From Rhodoferax sp. (GTDB taxonomy: Bacteria; Pseudomonadota; Gammaproteobacteria; Burkholderiales; Burkholderiaceae_C): a stretch of DNA of 64,000 bases. The notes beneath the pieces are model-generated. The model worked only from the letters and a program-made list of their open reading frames with translations. It had not been told where the DNA came from and searched no databases. Location of the stretch: assembly GCA_031291305.1 (NCBI GenBank), contig JARLJH010000010.1, positions 1-64,000 of the forward strand, given 5' to 3'. This document shows positions 20,420-30,467 of this stretch, one piece after another; position 1 is the first letter of the stretch, and each line of letters opens with the position of its first letter. A program made the position numbers and the translations under genes.

Positions 20420-21673
20420 ATGAAGCAGGTGATTGTGGTAGGTGCGGGTCCGGCTGGACTGATGGCCGCTGAAGTGCTGTCCCGTGCAGGTGTGGCTGTT
20501 GCCGTATATGACGCCATGCCCAGCGTTGGGCGTAAGTTCCTGCTGGCGGGAAAAGGGGGGCTTAATCTGACGCACTCCGAACCGGCTGACCTTTTTGCCT
20601 CGCGCTACGGGCAGCGGCGCAAACAGATTGAGACGATTTTTGAGACATTTGACGCAAGCGATGTGCGCACATGGGCCACTTCGCTTGACATAGAGACTTT
20701 TGTTGGTAGTTCCGGACGGGTGTTTCCCGTGGATATGAAAGCAGCGCCGCTGCTGCGTGCCTGGTTGCGCCGCCTGCGCCATCCGCAGAATGGGCCAGCG
20801 GTACAGTTTTTCATGCGTCATCGCTGGACTGGCTGGCACGCGGGCGATGATGCCCCCAGCTGTCTGGACTTTGAGACACCTGCAGGCGATGTGCACGTCC
20901 AGGCTGACGCGGTGGTGCTGGCGCTCGGCGGCGGCAGCTGGGCGCGACTGGGCTCCAACGGTGCCTGGGTACCGTGGCTGCGTGATCGTGGCGTGGCTGT
21001 GGCACCGTTGTTGCCCGCGAATTGCGGATTTGACGTTCAAGGCGGCTGGAGCGCGCACTTTGCCAGTCATTTTGCGGGTCATCCATTCAAATCTGTTTCC
21101 GTCTCGCTGACTACCTCGCACGGCATGGTGTTTCAGCGCCGCGGCGAGTTTGTGGCCACGGCCACCGGAGTGGAGGGCAGCCTGATCTATGCTGCGTCGA
21201 ATTTGTTGCGTGACGACATCATTGCAAACGGGCAGACCACGTTTCATCTGGATTTGCTGCCTGATCGCTCGTTCGAATGGGTGCTGGCACAGGTGAGTTA
21301 CCCGCGCGGGACGCGTTCCCTGTCCAGTCATCTCAAGAGCCGCCTGCATATTGAAGGCATCAAGGCGGCGGTACTGCACGAGTCACTGTCTAAGGAGCAG
21401 ATGCATGATCCGGTACAACTGGCGCAAACGATCAAGGCCTTGCCGATCACCCTTCAGGCGACGCGACCAATCGATGAAGCCATTAGCAGTGCTGGTGGTG
21501 TCCTGTTCGAGGCTGCTGATGACCATCTGATGCTGGAGGCCTTGCCGGGCGTGTTTTGTGCCGGTGAAATGCTGGATTGGGAAGCGCCCACGGGAGGCTA
21601 TCTGCTGACCGCATGTCTGGCCAGCGGTGTCAGGGCAGGGCAGGGAGTACTCAACTATCTACATAAGAAATAG
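20420..21673 (+). CDS. HI0933-like flavoprotein (TIGR03862-type NAD(P)/FAD oxidoreductase)
   Basis: 417 residues. The N-terminus [24 protein letters not shown] is an FAD-binding Rossmann motif, followed by the family signature [18 protein letters not shown]. The C-terminal [25 protein letters not shown] is the second FAD contact. Members of this HI0933-like family are flavoproteins of uncertain substrate. GGAAGG precedes ATG 20420. The longer frame from 20369 is rejected because its first residues are not conserved. Divergent from trxA. Confidence 0.9.
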   Translation: MKQVIVVGAGPAGLMAAEVLSRAGVAVAVYDAMPSVGRKFLLAGKGGLNLTHSEPADLFASRYGQRRKQIETIFETFDASDVRTWATSLDIETFVGSSGRVFPVDMKAAPLLRAWLRRLRHPQNGPAVQFFMRHRWTGWHAGDDAPSCLDFETPAGDVHVQADAVVLALGGGSWARLGSNGAWVPWLRDRGVAVAPLLPANCGFDVQGGWSAHFASHFAGHPFKSVSVSLTTSHGMVFQRRGEFVATATGVEGSLIYAASNLLRDDIIANGQTTFHLDLLPDRSFEWVLAQVSYPRGTRSLSSHLKSRLHIEGIKAAVLHESLSKEQMHDPVQLAQTIKALPITLQATRPIDEAISSAGGVLFEAADDHLMLEALPGVFCAGEMLDWEAPTGGYLLTACLASGVRAGQGVLNYLHKK

Positions 21674-21724
21674 GTTGCTATCCCAATAAATATAGATACA
21701 TATTGCTATATATTGAATAGCAAC
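21674..21724. repeat. Palindromic repeat-like element
   Basis: GTTGCTATCCC...TTGAATAGCAAC forms an inverted repeat with inner ATATTGCTATAT. It is an AT-rich relative of the dispersed repeat, located just after the flavoprotein gene. Confidence 0.5.
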
Positions 21725-21820
21725 TGGTGCTGCAGTAAGCACATGAATTACAGTAGCGGCCACAGGTTCTGTGGCGCATCGTGTCAGGACACTTAATCAA
21801 ACCCTTCAAGAGGAGACAAC

Positions 21821-23116
21821 ATGTCAGTTCAGCAGTTGTATGCACAGAAAAAGATGACAGCCAGCGACGTGGTCCAGTTCGTCAAAAACGGCGACATGAT
21901 CATCGTACCCACTGGCGTTGGCGAGCCGCCAGCCTTGTTGACCGCGCTTTCTGATGCACGGCGTAGCTTTACTGATGTTAAGGTGGCGCAGATTTTGGCC
22001 ATCCGCAAGTTTGGCTACATCGATCCTGAAACGGTGGACCATGTGCGCCATGTGGCCTTGTTTTACGGCTCGGCGACCCGTGCGGGTGGCCAAGCTGGCT
22101 GGGTTGACTTTATTCCCAATTATTTCTCGGAAATTCCCAGTCTGATCCGACGCAACCAGATGCCTGCCGACGTGGTGTTTAGCATGGCATCACCCATGGA
22201 CAAGCATGGATACTTTTCGTTGAGCCTGGCTGCAGACTACACCATGGAGGCTATCGCCAAAGCGCGCGCGGTGGTGTTGGAGGTGAACCCCAACGTGCCG
22301 TTTGCCTTTGGTAACTGCCATGTGCACATCTCGCAGGTGGCGGCGCTGGTGGAAAGTGACACGCCGGTGCTGGAGGTCGGGCTTCCGCAAATTGGCCCGG
22401 TGCAGGAAGCCATTGGCAAATATGTGGCGGATCTGATCGAAGACGGCTCCACGCTGCAAATCGGCTACGGCGGCATTCCGGATGCGGTAGTGATGCAACT
22501 CACAGCCAAGCACGACCTGGGCGTTCACACGGAAATGATTGGTGACGGCATCCTGACCCTGCTGGAAGCGGGTGCTGTGACCAATAAGCGCAAAAATTAC
22601 ATGCCCGGCAAGATGGTGGCCACGTTTGCACTGGGCTCCAACAAACTTTACCAGTTCATGGACCGCAACCCGGCGCTGGAAATGCACCCCGTGGACTTCA
22701 CTAATCCACCGGCATTAGCAGGCAAGAATGACAAGTTGGTGGCCGTCAACGCCACCTTGCAGATTGATTTGCTGGGCCAGTGTGGTTCCGAAAGCCTCGG
22801 ACATGTGCAGTATTCGGGCACGGGCGGGCAGGCCGATTTCGTGCGGGCAGCCAATATGTCCAACGGCGGCAAATCGTTCATCGTGCTGCCGTCCACGGCC
22901 AAGGACAACACCATCTCACGCATCGTGCCGGTACTCTCTCCTGGCACCCACGTCAGCACCAGCAAGAACGACGTGAATTACGTGGTCACCGAATTTGGCG
23001 TGGCGCAGTTGCACGGCAAATCTGCCAAGCAACGGGCCCGCGAATTGATTGGTATTGCTCACCCGGACTTCCGCGCAGAACTTATCGAGCAGGCCAAACT
23101 CATGAAGGTCTACTAG
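21821..23116 (+). CDS. Acetyl-CoA hydrolase/transferase family (4-hydroxybutyrate CoA-transferase-like)
   Basis: Transfers CoA between acetyl-CoA and another short-chain acid in characterised relatives. The 431-residue protein has the family's two domains: an N-terminal half with [15 protein letters not shown], and a C-terminal half with [30 protein letters not shown] and [20 protein letters not shown] probably holds the catalytic Glu. GAGGAG precedes ATG 21821. The true substrate (4-hydroxybutyrate, butyrate, propionate or succinate) is not decidable here. queC follows after eight bases. Confidence 0.88.
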   Translation: MSVQQLYAQKKMTASDVVQFVKNGDMIIVPTGVGEPPALLTALSDARRSFTDVKVAQILAIRKFGYIDPETVDHVRHVALFYGSATRAGGQAGWVDFIPNYFSEIPSLIRRNQMPADVVFSMASPMDKHGYFSLSLAADYTMEAIAKARAVVLEVNPNVPFAFGNCHVHISQVAALVESDTPVLEVGLPQIGPVQEAIGKYVADLIEDGSTLQIGYGGIPDAVVMQLTAKHDLGVHTEMIGDGILTLLEAGAVTNKRKNYMPGKMVATFALGSNKLYQFMDRNPALEMHPVDFTNPPALAGKNDKLVAVNATLQIDLLGQCGSESLGHVQYSGTGGQADFVRAANMSNGGKSFIVLPSTAKDNTISRIVPVLSPGTHVSTSKNDVNYVVTEFGVAQLHGKSAKQRARELIGIAHPDFRAELIEQAKLMKVY

Positions 23117-23124
23117 GAGCGGCT

Positions 23125-23823
23125 ATGTACACCAACGCACTGGTTCTTTTTTCGGGTGGACAAGACTCGACCACCTGCCTGGCTTGGGCGCTGGAGCGCT
23201 ATAGGCATGTGGAAACCATTGGCTTTGATTACGGTCAACGGCACCGGGTTGAGTTGGAATGCCGCACCACGGTGCTGGCCCAGTTGCGTGACAGCTTTCC
23301 TCAGTGGTCAGAGCGACTGGGGCAGGACCATGTGCTGGATTTGTCCCTGTTGGGGCAAATCAGCGATACCGCGTTGACCCAGTCCAAAGCAATTGAACTG
23401 CAGTCCAGCGGCCTGCCCAATACCTTTGTGCCCGCCAGAAATCTGATGTTTCTGACCTTTGCGGCCGCCCTGGCGTACCGACGTGGCCTTACCGTGCTGG
23501 TTGGGGGCATGTGTGAAACCGACTATTCAGGCTACCCCGATTGTCGCGACAACACCCTCAAAGCCATGCAGGTGGCCTTGAGCCTGGGCCTGGATGCACC
23601 CATGGTGATCGAAACGCCTTTGATGTGGTTAGACAAGGCAGCCACCTGGGCGATGGCACAAACACTGGGCGGGGAGACTTTGGTCCAACTGATCAAGGCG
23701 CAAACGCACACCTGTTACATGGGTGACCGAAGCCGCTTGCACGATTGGGGTTATGGCTGCGGAGAGTGTCCTGCGTGCGCATTGCGACAGGCTGGCTACG
23801 CCGAGTTCATACTTGAGAAATGA
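23125..23823 (+). CDS. queC: 7-cyano-7-deazaguanine synthase
   Basis: Makes preQ0 from 7-carboxy-7-deazaguanine in queuosine biosynthesis. The PP-loop ATPase motif [14 protein letters not shown] sits at about residue 10, followed by the conserved [12 protein letters not shown] and [16 protein letters not shown]. The C-terminal [14 protein letters not shown] is the zinc site. 232 residues from ATG 23125, which is preceded by AGGAGC. No other que genes are nearby. Confidence 0.96.
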   Translation: MYTNALVLFSGGQDSTTCLAWALERYRHVETIGFDYGQRHRVELECRTTVLAQLRDSFPQWSERLGQDHVLDLSLLGQISDTALTQSKAIELQSSGLPNTFVPARNLMFLTFAAALAYRRGLTVLVGGMCETDYSGYPDCRDNTLKAMQVALSLGLDAPMVIETPLMWLDKAATWAMAQTLGGETLVQLIKAQTHTCYMGDRSRLHDWGYGCGECPACALRQAGYAEFILEK

Positions 23824-23830
23824 GGTTGAC

Positions 23831-23918
23831 GAGCCTTGACCCCGGCACTGGCTCCACAGTTAGGGCTGCTTGGTTCCCCACCTGACCCGGTTGGCCGCTT
23901 CACCATGCGGGAAGGCCC
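23831..23918 (-). ncRNA. ffs: Small SRP RNA (4.5S)
   Basis: Minus-strand RNA of the signal recognition particle. The apical domain reads GGTCAGG-TGG-GGAA-CCA-AGCAGCC, with the invariant GGAA tetraloop and the UCAG/AGCA symmetric loop that binds Ffh. The ends GGGCCTT and AAGGCTC pair to close the hairpin. A TACAAT -10 box lies at 23929-23934 (minus strand). Position beside dnaX is common for this gene. End points are approximate. Confidence 0.9.
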
Positions 23919-24059
23919 GTCAAAGCGTATTGTAGAGCCTCAGGCTTCGGCCAGATTCTTGGGGTGCAATTCAAGCAAGGTGCTGTGTTGGCGCAGGCCG
24001 TCAGGCCGCCAACGCGTTTTCTTGTGTTTGTCGTGGGGAGTGAGTTCAGGGAGCAAGCC

Positions 24060-24494
24060 GCATCGACGCACGGCCCGGCGACTGGGTCAGGCGCATGCGG
24101 TTTTGGGGCGAAAGCACGCGCGAGGACACGGAACGGTGTGCGAATGCCCAGGGCGCGCGCATTTCCCCCCCCAAAGCCCGGTCACCTGACCCAGCCACCA
24201 CGCCTCGGGGCTTTTGAAGCCGCACAGACTCAAAAGAAACCCTGGGGACAAGGCCAAAATATGCATCTGTTTTGATAGCTAAAAGCGCTTTTCTGATAAC
24301 GCCTATCGACTGTTTTTCTATCACCTCAGTCATGATCAACAGTGTTGAGACAGGGTGATTGGGTCAGGTGACCGGGCTTTGGAGCCCAAGGCGCGCGCCT
24401 GAGGTATTGGCGTACTGGTCCAAACCGCCTTGCGCGTGATTGGGTTCCAAAACCGCATGCGCGTGGCTCAGTCGCCCTGGCGTACGTCGAGGTC
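24060..24494. repeat. Long imperfect inverted repeat (about 140-bp arms)
   Basis: The left arm (24060-24198) and right arm (24355-24494) are reverse complements over their whole length at roughly 75-80 percent by eye. A perfect 20-base match lies at 24173-24192 versus 24361-24380. GCGCATGCGGTTTTGG is shared near the outer ends. A loop of about 155 bases separates them and holds a repeat-like TTTGATAGCTAAAAGCGC (24271). No gene is apparent; short open frames here look like repeat shadows. Confidence 0.8.
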
Positions 24495-24582
24495 CGTAGA
24501 GGTCTTCTATCAGCACACGCGAGGGACGGCGCTACCCGACCGCTCACGTTCTAGCGCGACGGCAGACCCTTAGAATCGTGCC

Positions 24583-26496
24583 ATGTCCTACCTCGTGCTC
24601 GCCCGCAAGTACCGCCCCAGCAATTTCACCGAAATGGTGGGGCAGGATCACGTGGTGCAGGCCCTCTCCAACGCACTGACCACCCAGCGCCTGCATCACG
24701 CCTACATGTTCACCGGCACGCGCGGGGTCGGCAAGACCACGGTGTCGCGCATTTTGGCCAAATCGCTCAACTGCCAAGGCGTCGATGGCAAAGGTGGAAT
24801 CACCGCTAGTCCCTGTGGTGTCTGCCAGGCGTGTACTGATATTGATAGCGGACGGTTTGTTGATTACACCGAACTGGATGCCGCTTCCAACCGTGGCGTG
24901 GACGAAGTTCAGGCTTTGCTGGAGCAGGCGGTGTACAAGCCGGTGCAGGGGCGCTTCAAGGTTTTCATGATCGACGAAGTGCACATGCTCACCGGCCATG
25001 CCTTCAACGCCATGCTCAAAACGCTGGAGGAGCCGCCCGAGTACCTGAAATTTGTACTCGCCACCACCGATCCGCAAAAAGTGCCGGTCACGGTGCTTTC
25101 TCGCTGTTTGCAGTTTAATTTGCGGCCCATGGCCCCCGAGACCATCCGCGAGCACCTGCAAAAAGTGTTGCAACTGGAGCAGGTCAGCGCCGATGTGCAG
25201 GCGCTGCGGCTGCTGTCGCGGGCGGCGCACGGCTCGATGCGCGACGCTTTGAGTTTGACTGATCAGGCCATTGCCTTTGGCTCGGGTGCACTGTCCGAGG
25301 CCACGGTGCGCCAGATGCTGGGTAGCGTGGACCGCTCGTATGTGTTTCGACTGCTGGACGCGCTGGCGCAGGGCGATGGCAAGACGGTGGTGGAAACCTC
25401 CGAGGCGCTGCGTCTGAACGGCCTGAGTGCTGCCTCCACCTTGGAGGAAATGAGCGTTGTGCTACAACGCATGGCGGTGTTGCAGGCGGTGCCCGGCATG
25501 GCTTTGGACGATGACACGGACCCCGAACAGGCGCAAATGCAGCGTCTGGCAGCGCTCATGCCGATGGATGAAACACAGCTGCTCTACAGCATTTGTCTGC
25601 ACGGTATCGGTGAACTGGGCCTGGCGCCCGATGAGTACGCTGCGCTGACCATGGTGCTGCTGCGGCTGCTGGCGTTCAAACCAGCTCACGGTGCCAGCAC
25701 CTCGGCTGAAAAAAAAACACTGAAAAGTCCGCTGGCGACGCCTGAGCGCGGATCGCCACTGCCGCACATTGCACATGTTGAACCGGTTGTGCCAGTGGCG
25801 ACCGCCGTCACACATTCGGTAGATGATGTTGCCGCTGATGATGTGAAAAATAGGCCTGAAGCCCCCGTATCTATTGGGCAAGTTGCTGCTGAAAACGAAG
25901 CAAAGCAAGTTTTGCCAGAAGGTCAGCGACTGGCGGTCAGGGAGCTACCCGATCACCCGGGTGTGATCAATAGTATTGAGAAAAATCATGCTTTAGCCCA
26001 AGTAGAGCAAGCACAAGTAGCTACAAATATTGAAGCGTTTCAGGTGCGAGTGCAGGCCGACTCGCCACGTGATGTAGCTGCAGCCAACATGCCCCATAAC
26101 GTTGACGCCACGCCCGAAGGTGACTTTTGGTATACCACCGTGCAAGCCTTGATTGCGGCAGAAGCCATCAACGCCATGGCGCGCGAGCTGGCGCTGCAGT
26201 CGCAACTGGTGGCGCGCGACAGTGACGAATGGCTGCTGCGTGTTGAGCGCGAGTCGCTCAACCAGAGTGGTAGTCGCGACCGTTTGACGACTGCGCTGGC
26301 TGCAGCTGGTCACTCGGTGCGTCTGATTATTGAGGTCGGTCGTGTCACCGACAGTCCGGCCAAACGTAAAACGGCCGCAGCAGCCCAAGCCCAATTGGTA
26401 GCTGAAAAGATCGTTTTTGACGACCCGTTTGTGCAGTCGATGATGCGCGAGTTTGCAGCGAAAATCGTGCCCGGCAGCATCAAGCCGGTTCAGTAG
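24583..26496 (+). CDS. dnaX: DNA polymerase III subunits gamma and tau
   Basis: Clamp-loader ATPase and replisome organiser. MSYLVLARKYRPSNFTEMVGQDHVVQALSNAL is the classic N-terminus. The P-loop GTRGVGKTTVSR is near residue 46, the zinc site uses LNC...CGVCQAC, and VFMIDEVHMLT is Walker B. The tau-specific C-terminal domain ends the 637-residue protein (FDDPFVQSMMREFAAKIV). The poorly conserved linker (about 390-510) contains two stretches matching the dispersed repeat (25846-25895 and 25966-26040), read in frame. ebfC follows 56 bases later. Confidence 0.96.
   Translation: MSYLVLARKYRPSNFTEMVGQDHVVQALSNALTTQRLHHAYMFTGTRGVGKTTVSRILAKSLNCQGVDGKGGITASPCGVCQACTDIDSGRFVDYTELDAASNRGVDEVQALLEQAVYKPVQGRFKVFMIDEVHMLTGHAFNAMLKTLEEPPEYLKFVLATTDPQKVPVTVLSRCLQFNLRPMAPETIREHLQKVLQLEQVSADVQALRLLSRAAHGSMRDALSLTDQAIAFGSGALSEATVRQMLGSVDRSYVFRLLDALAQGDGKTVVETSEALRLNGLSAASTLEEMSVVLQRMAVLQAVPGMALDDDTDPEQAQMQRLAALMPMDETQLLYSICLHGIGELGLAPDEYAALTMVLLRLLAFKPAHGASTSAEKKTLKSPLATPERGSPLPHIAHVEPVVPVATAVTHSVDDVAADDVKNRPEAPVSIGQVAAENEAKQVLPEGQRLAVRELPDHPGVINSIEKNHALAQVEQAQVATNIEAFQVRVQADSPRDVAAANMPHNVDATPEGDFWYTTVQALIAAEAINAMARELALQSQLVARDSDEWLLRVERESLNQSGSRDRLTTALAAAGHSVRLIIEVGRVTDSPAKRKTAAAAQAQLVAEKIVFDDPFVQSMMREFAAKIVPGSIKPVQ
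25846..25895 (-). repeat. Dispersed repeat copy in the dnaX linker (first)
   Basis: TAGGCCTGAAGCCCCCGTAT then TTGGGCAAGTTGCTGCTGAA aligns with the repeat consensus. It codes for part of the variable tau linker. Confidence 0.5.
25966..26040 (-). repeat. Dispersed repeat copy in the dnaX linker (second)
   Basis: CAATAGTATTGAG...TTTAGCCCAAG and CACAAGTAGCTACAAATATT carry the GCTA/TAGC arms of the repeat. In frame, it codes for about 25 linker residues (VINSIEKNHALAQVEQAQVA). Confidence 0.5.
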
Positions 26497-26552
26497 CCGC
26501 ACTACTAGCTGATGCCCTGAATTCATTTATATAACCAACCCAAGGAACCCAC

Positions 26553-26885
26553 ATGTTCAACAAAGGACAACTCGCAGGCTTGATGAAGCAAGCACAGGCG
26601 ATGCAGGAAAACATGAAAAAAGCCCAGGACGATCTGGGCAACATCGAAGTCAGTGGCGAATCCGGTGCCGGCCTGGTGAAAGTCACCATGACCTGCAAAC
26701 ACGAGGTGCGTCGTGTCACCATCGACCCCAGCCTGCTGGCCGATGACAAAGACATGCTTGAGGACTTGGTGGCTGCCGCATTCAATGCAGCGGTGCGCAA
26801 AGCTGAAGAAACCTCGGCTGAGAAGATGGGAAAGATCACCGCCGGGATGCCGAGCCTGCCAGGCGGCATGAAATTCCCATTCTGA
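26553..26885 (+). CDS. ebfC: Nucleoid-associated protein YbaB/EbfC
   Basis: Small dimeric DNA-binding protein. The 110 residues begin [25 protein letters not shown], a coiled N-terminal helix, followed by the conserved [21 protein letters not shown] and the C-terminal [13 protein letters not shown]. The dnaX-ebfC-recR order is widely conserved. AAGGAA precedes the start. Confidence 0.95.
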   Translation: MFNKGQLAGLMKQAQAMQENMKKAQDDLGNIEVSGESGAGLVKVTMTCKHEVRRVTIDPSLLADDKDMLEDLVAAAFNAAVRKAEETSAEKMGKITAGMPSLPGGMKFPF

Positions 26886-26904
26886 TTGATGGCTACTGCG
26901 CAAG

Positions 26905-27005
26905 CGTGATCCGTCGTTGCGGGGCCTGTCGGGCAATCCTCACGTACCTGAAGTACGTTCCGGTTCCCCGCCACCCGCGCCTAGGCTGACACTTGCTCGC
27001 TACGC
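26905..27005. repeat. Palindromic intergenic element between ebfC and recR
   Basis: Around the perfect stem ACGTAC-CTGAA-GTACGT (26942-26958) the flanks TGCGGGG and CCCCGCCA also pair, giving a long hairpin. It fills the 163-base gap between two genes normally co-transcribed. Confidence 0.6.
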
Positions 27006-27048
27006 CCGAAAATGTCGTGGTCTTTGAAATCCGGAAAATATATCGTCC

Positions 27049-27639
27049 ATGTCCGACACCCATGCACTTGAGGCGCTGATCCAGTCGTTGCGCTGCCTGC
27101 CGGGTGTGGGGGTGAAATCGGCACAGCGCATGGCGTTTCATCTGCTGCAGCACAACCGGCTGGGTGCGCAGGGACTGGCGCGGGCCTTGAACGAGGCGGT
27201 GCAGACCATTCAGCACTGCGAGCGCTGCCACACCTTCACCCAGGCAGCGGTGTGCGACACCTGTCTGGACGAACGGCGCGACGCCAGCAAGCTGTGTGTG
27301 GTGGAAACCCCGGCTGACCAGTCGGCGGTGGAGCGCACTGGCGCCTACAAGGGGCTTTATTTTGTGTTGATGGGCAAGCTCAGTCCACTCGATGGTATTG
27401 GCCCCAAAGACATTGGTCTCAAAAAACTGTTTGATCGGGCGTTGGACGGCACCGTGCAAGAGGTGATTCTGGCCACCAATTTCACCGCCGAGGGCGAAGC
27501 CACCGCGCACGTCATCAGCGAGGGCCTCAAGGGTCGTGGCTTGCAGCTCACGCGCCTGGCGCGCGGTGTGCCGGTAGGCAGTGAACTTGAATATGTGGAT
27601 CTGGGCACCATTGCACACGCGCTGGTGGACCGCCGTTAA
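27049..27639 (+). CDS. recR: Recombination protein RecR
   Basis: Works with RecO/RecF to load RecA at gapped DNA. The 196-residue protein has the HhH region [20 protein letters not shown], the zinc finger CERCHTF...CDTC (about residues 58-73) and the Toprim domain [36 protein letters not shown]. Typical length and position downstream of dnaX-ebfC. Confidence 0.97.
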   Translation: MSDTHALEALIQSLRCLPGVGVKSAQRMAFHLLQHNRLGAQGLARALNEAVQTIQHCERCHTFTQAAVCDTCLDERRDASKLCVVETPADQSAVERTGAYKGLYFVLMGKLSPLDGIGPKDIGLKKLFDRALDGTVQEVILATNFTAEGEATAHVISEGLKGRGLQLTRLARGVPVGSELEYVDLGTIAHALVDRR

Positions 27640-27657
27640 ACGCGCAGGGAATACTTC

Positions 27658-28071
27658 ATGATTTCTAACTCATTCACCGTGGCCTATTGGTGTGTATTGG
27701 TTGCAGCCCTGCTGCCTACCGTGTGTGCCGGTATCGCCAAGTGGGGTACGTTCACCACGTCGCCACAAAATGGCGGTTTTGACAACAACAACCCACGCGC
27801 TTGGCTGGCCCGCCAAACCGACTGGCGCGCCCGTGCGAACGCCGCGCAAGCCAACAGTTTTGAAGCCTTGCCGTTTTTTATCGGGGCGGTGGTGATTGCC
27901 CACCAGCTGGGTGCCTACCAAGCCCGGCTGGATGTGCTGGCAGCCTTGTTCGTGCTGCTGCGCGTGGTGTATATCGTGCTGTATGTCGGCAATCAGGCCA
28001 GTCTGCGCAGCGTGGTCTGGCTGCTGGCCTTGTGTATCAATATTGCCATCTTGTTTGCTGGCTATCGTTGA
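27658..28071 (+). CDS. MAPEG family membrane protein
   Basis: 137 residues with four hydrophobic segments, near 7-27, 66-84, 93-112 and 115-135. The motif NNPRAWLARQTDWRARANAAQANSFEALPFF fits the MAPEG (membrane glutathione-metabolism) superfamily of small bacterial proteins, whose substrates are unknown. It starts 18 bases after recR and may be co-transcribed. Confidence 0.82.
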   Translation: MISNSFTVAYWCVLVAALLPTVCAGIAKWGTFTTSPQNGGFDNNNPRAWLARQTDWRARANAAQANSFEALPFFIGAVVIAHQLGAYQARLDVLAALFVLLRVVYIVLYVGNQASLRSVVWLLALCINIAILFAGYR

Positions 28072-28082
28072 CCCAAGGATGC

Positions 28083-29684
28083 TCAGCGCATCGTCACCCG
28101 GGTACCTCTTTTAGCGGGTGCGACTTTGGTCCTGGAAACGACGACCTTGTTGCGCGTCGGTGCCCTGGCAGTTGTTGAGCCCTTGTTGTTATTGCTGTTG
28201 CTGCGCTTGGCGACGCGTGCTGTATTGTGGGGGGCTTGGGCTCTCACAGGCAGATATACCACTACCTTCTGTCCCACCTTGAATGCAGCCGACGTGCTGA
28301 CGTTATTCCAGCCCGCAACATCGCTTGCGTTCAGCCGATAACGTCGCGCCAGCGAGACCACGCCGTCCTTTTTGCCTGCCTTGACCATTGTTTTGCGCAG
28401 CACCACCTCGGGTGCCAGTGACAGCTGCCCGTTGTCCGCTACATGGTCACTGACATCTTCCGTGACGCTTCCGGCGCGGCGAACCAGCAAGGTGGAGCCT
28501 GCCTTGATCAGCATGCGCCCGCGGATGCCGTTGACTTCGCGCAGCTCGTTCTCCGACATGCCGAAACGTTCGGCAGCATCGGACGGTTTGAGTGTGCTTG
28601 GGGCAACCCAGGCGGTCCAGCTGGCCAGTCGTCCACCACCATAGGCCTCTAGGTTGGCCTGAAAGATCTCCGCATTGTCCCAGGGCAACAGGATTTGCGA
28701 TGTACCGGCTGCCAGCAGCACCGGTTTGGAAGCTGAAGGGTTGAGCGCGCGGAAATCGTCCAGCGGTACCTCCGCCAGCTTGGCGGCTACTGAGACGTCG
28801 ATGTCATGTCGGATATCCACCGTCTGAAAGTAGGGGTGGTTGCCAAGCTCAGGCAGGGTGGTGTTGAACCGTGCCGGGTCAGCCACGATATTCTTGACGG
28901 CTTGCAGCTTGGGCACGTAAAACTGCGTTTCCATCGGCATTTTCAGATCGCTGTAGCTGGTGCCGAGACCTAGCTTTTTGTTTTTGGCAATCGCTCTGCT
29001 GACACTGCCTTCGCCCCAGTTGTAGGCTGCCAGCGCCAGCTGCCAGTCACCAAACATGTCGTACAGCTTTTGCAAGTAGTCCAGGGCGGCGCGGGTCGAA
29101 GCCAGAACGTCACGTCGCTCGTCGCGAAACATGTTCTGCGTGAGTTCAAAGTGTTTGCCAGTGGCCGGCATGAACTGCCACATGCCTGCAGCCTGCGCAC
29201 TCGATACTGCTTGCGGATTGAAAGCGCTCTCGATGAATGGCAAAAGGGCTAGTTCGGTGGGCATGCCACGCCGCTCCAACTCTTCAACGATGTAAAAAAG
29301 GTATTTGCTGCCCCGGTCAGTCATGCGCTGCACGTAGTCTGGTCGGGAGCTGTACCACTGTTCGCGGTCATGCACCAGATCATTGTCCAAGTCAGGCATG
29401 GCAAAGCCACGGCGGATGCGATCCCACATGTCGGTGGGCGGTGTCAGGGCCCGCACAGGCAGTGTGGTCAGCTCTACGCTTGGCAAGGCACGCAACCCAC
29501 CACTAGGGTAAACCGGCGCCCGAAGTCCTGGTGGGTTGTTGGCGGCGCGCACGCCAGATTCGGGAGGAACAGTTGCCAGTGCGTAGGTCTCCCGCAGACC
29601 GTTGGGTGCTGTCGTCGAGGTGCTGGCGCAACCAGCCAGCCAAAGACTCAGCAGTATTGCCGCAAAGTGTAAAAGTAGTTTCAA
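28083..29684 (-). CDS. mltD: Membrane-bound lytic murein transglycosylase D
   Basis: Cleaves the glycan strands of peptidoglycan from the outer membrane. The lipoprotein signal LLLHFAAILLSLWLAGC gives a lipidated Cys near residue 19. The SLT domain shows LALLPFIESAFNPQAVSSAQAAGMWQFMPATG (catalytic Glu in FIES) near residue 150. A C-terminal LysM-like repeat (VVSLARRYRLNASDVAGWNN) precedes a Lys/Arg/Asn-rich tail (SNSNNNKGSTTARAP). 533 residues. The start overlaps the gloB stop by ATGA. Confidence 0.93.
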   Translation of the reverse strand: MKLLLHFAAILLSLWLAGCASTSTTAPNGLRETYALATVPPESGVRAANNPPGLRAPVYPSGGLRALPSVELTTLPVRALTPPTDMWDRIRRGFAMPDLDNDLVHDREQWYSSRPDYVQRMTDRGSKYLFYIVEELERRGMPTELALLPFIESAFNPQAVSSAQAAGMWQFMPATGKHFELTQNMFRDERRDVLASTRAALDYLQKLYDMFGDWQLALAAYNWGEGSVSRAIAKNKKLGLGTSYSDLKMPMETQFYVPKLQAVKNIVADPARFNTTLPELGNHPYFQTVDIRHDIDVSVAAKLAEVPLDDFRALNPSASKPVLLAAGTSQILLPWDNAEIFQANLEAYGGGRLASWTAWVAPSTLKPSDAAERFGMSENELREVNGIRGRMLIKAGSTLLVRRAGSVTEDVSDHVADNGQLSLAPEVVLRKTMVKAGKKDGVVSLARRYRLNASDVAGWNNVSTSAAFKVGQKVVVYLPVRAQAPHNTARVAKRSNSNNNKGSTTARAPTRNKVVVSRTKVAPAKRGTRVTMR

Positions 29685-30448
29685 AACTGATTTTTCCAGG
29701 TTCGCAGCGCGGCAAAAACGCTGATGGGGTCTTGTGCGCAGGCATCAAATTGCTGCACCGCGCGGATCACGCTGCCAAGGTGAGTACGCAAAAAAGGGTT
29801 GACGGCTTTCTCCAGTCCAATGCTGGAAGGCAGGGTAGGTAACTGCTGCTCGCGCAGCGCTTTCACCCTGACCTGATAGGAAATCAGTGCCTGGTTGTCA
29901 GGCTCCACCGCGTGGGCAAATACCAACCCGCTGGCTGTGTATTCGTGCGCGCAGCACACACGGGTATTGTCAGGCAAGGCGGCCAGTTTGCCCAGAGATG
30001 TCAACATTTGTGCTGGCGTGCCTTCAAACAAGCGCCCGCTTCCCGCGCTGAAGAGCGTGTCGCCGCAAAACAGCAAGGGTGCTTCACCCACGGGTTCTGC
30101 GTAAAAGGCAATGTGGCCTGAGGTGTGACCCGGCACGTCAATCACCTGCAGGCGCAAGCCCAACAGGTCAATGGCATCACCACCTGTCAGGCGCGTCAGG
30201 GGCTCTGGCATGGTTTCATGCAAGGGGCCAAACACCTGCGCGCCGGTGCCCTCGCGCAGCTCGGCCACACCGCCGGTGTGATCGGCATGATGGTGCGTGA
30301 CTAGAATCGCGCCAAGTTGGACGCCCAGGCGCTCAATGGCCTCAAAAACCACTTGGGCTTCGCCGGGGTCCACCACCAAGGCGTACTGCCCGTCGCGCAG
30401 CATCCAGATGTAGTTGTCGTTGAAAGCAGGTAGTGGAATTAAGTTCAT
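29681..30448 (-). CDS. gloB: Hydroxyacylglutathione hydrolase (glyoxalase II)
   Basis: Hydrolyses S-lactoylglutathione to lactate and glutathione, completing methylglyoxal detoxification. The 255-residue metallo-beta-lactamase fold shows ALVVDPGEAQVV, the metal motif THHHADHTGG (about residue 52), the ligand His in DVPGHTSGHIAFY, and FCGDTLFSAGSGRLFEG. CCAHEYTASGLVFA is the glutathione-binding region. Its ATG (30448) overlaps an in-frame ATG of the divergent methyltransferase frame, leaving almost no intergenic space. Confidence 0.96.
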   Translation of the reverse strand: MNLIPLPAFNDNYIWMLRDGQYALVVDPGEAQVVFEAIERLGVQLGAILVTHHHADHTGGVAELREGTGAQVFGPLHETMPEPLTRLTGGDAIDLLGLRLQVIDVPGHTSGHIAFYAEPVGEAPLLFCGDTLFSAGSGRLFEGTPAQMLTSLGKLAALPDNTRVCCAHEYTASGLVFAHAVEPDNQALISYQVRVKALREQQLPTLPSSIGLEKAVNPFLRTHLGSVIRAVQQFDACAQDPISVFAALRTWKNQF

Positions 30449-30467
30449 GAGCGGTCAAATTATAGGG

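Noticed and set aside
20012-21379. 455-residue minus-strand open frame
   Set aside because: Only the last 110 codons are thioredoxin. The rest lies antisense to the well-supported flavoprotein gene and has no protein-like features.
24046-24547. Two minus-strand frames sharing PKPGHLTQ
   Set aside because: The shared peptide comes from the inverted-repeat arms read in similar frames, not from homologous genes.
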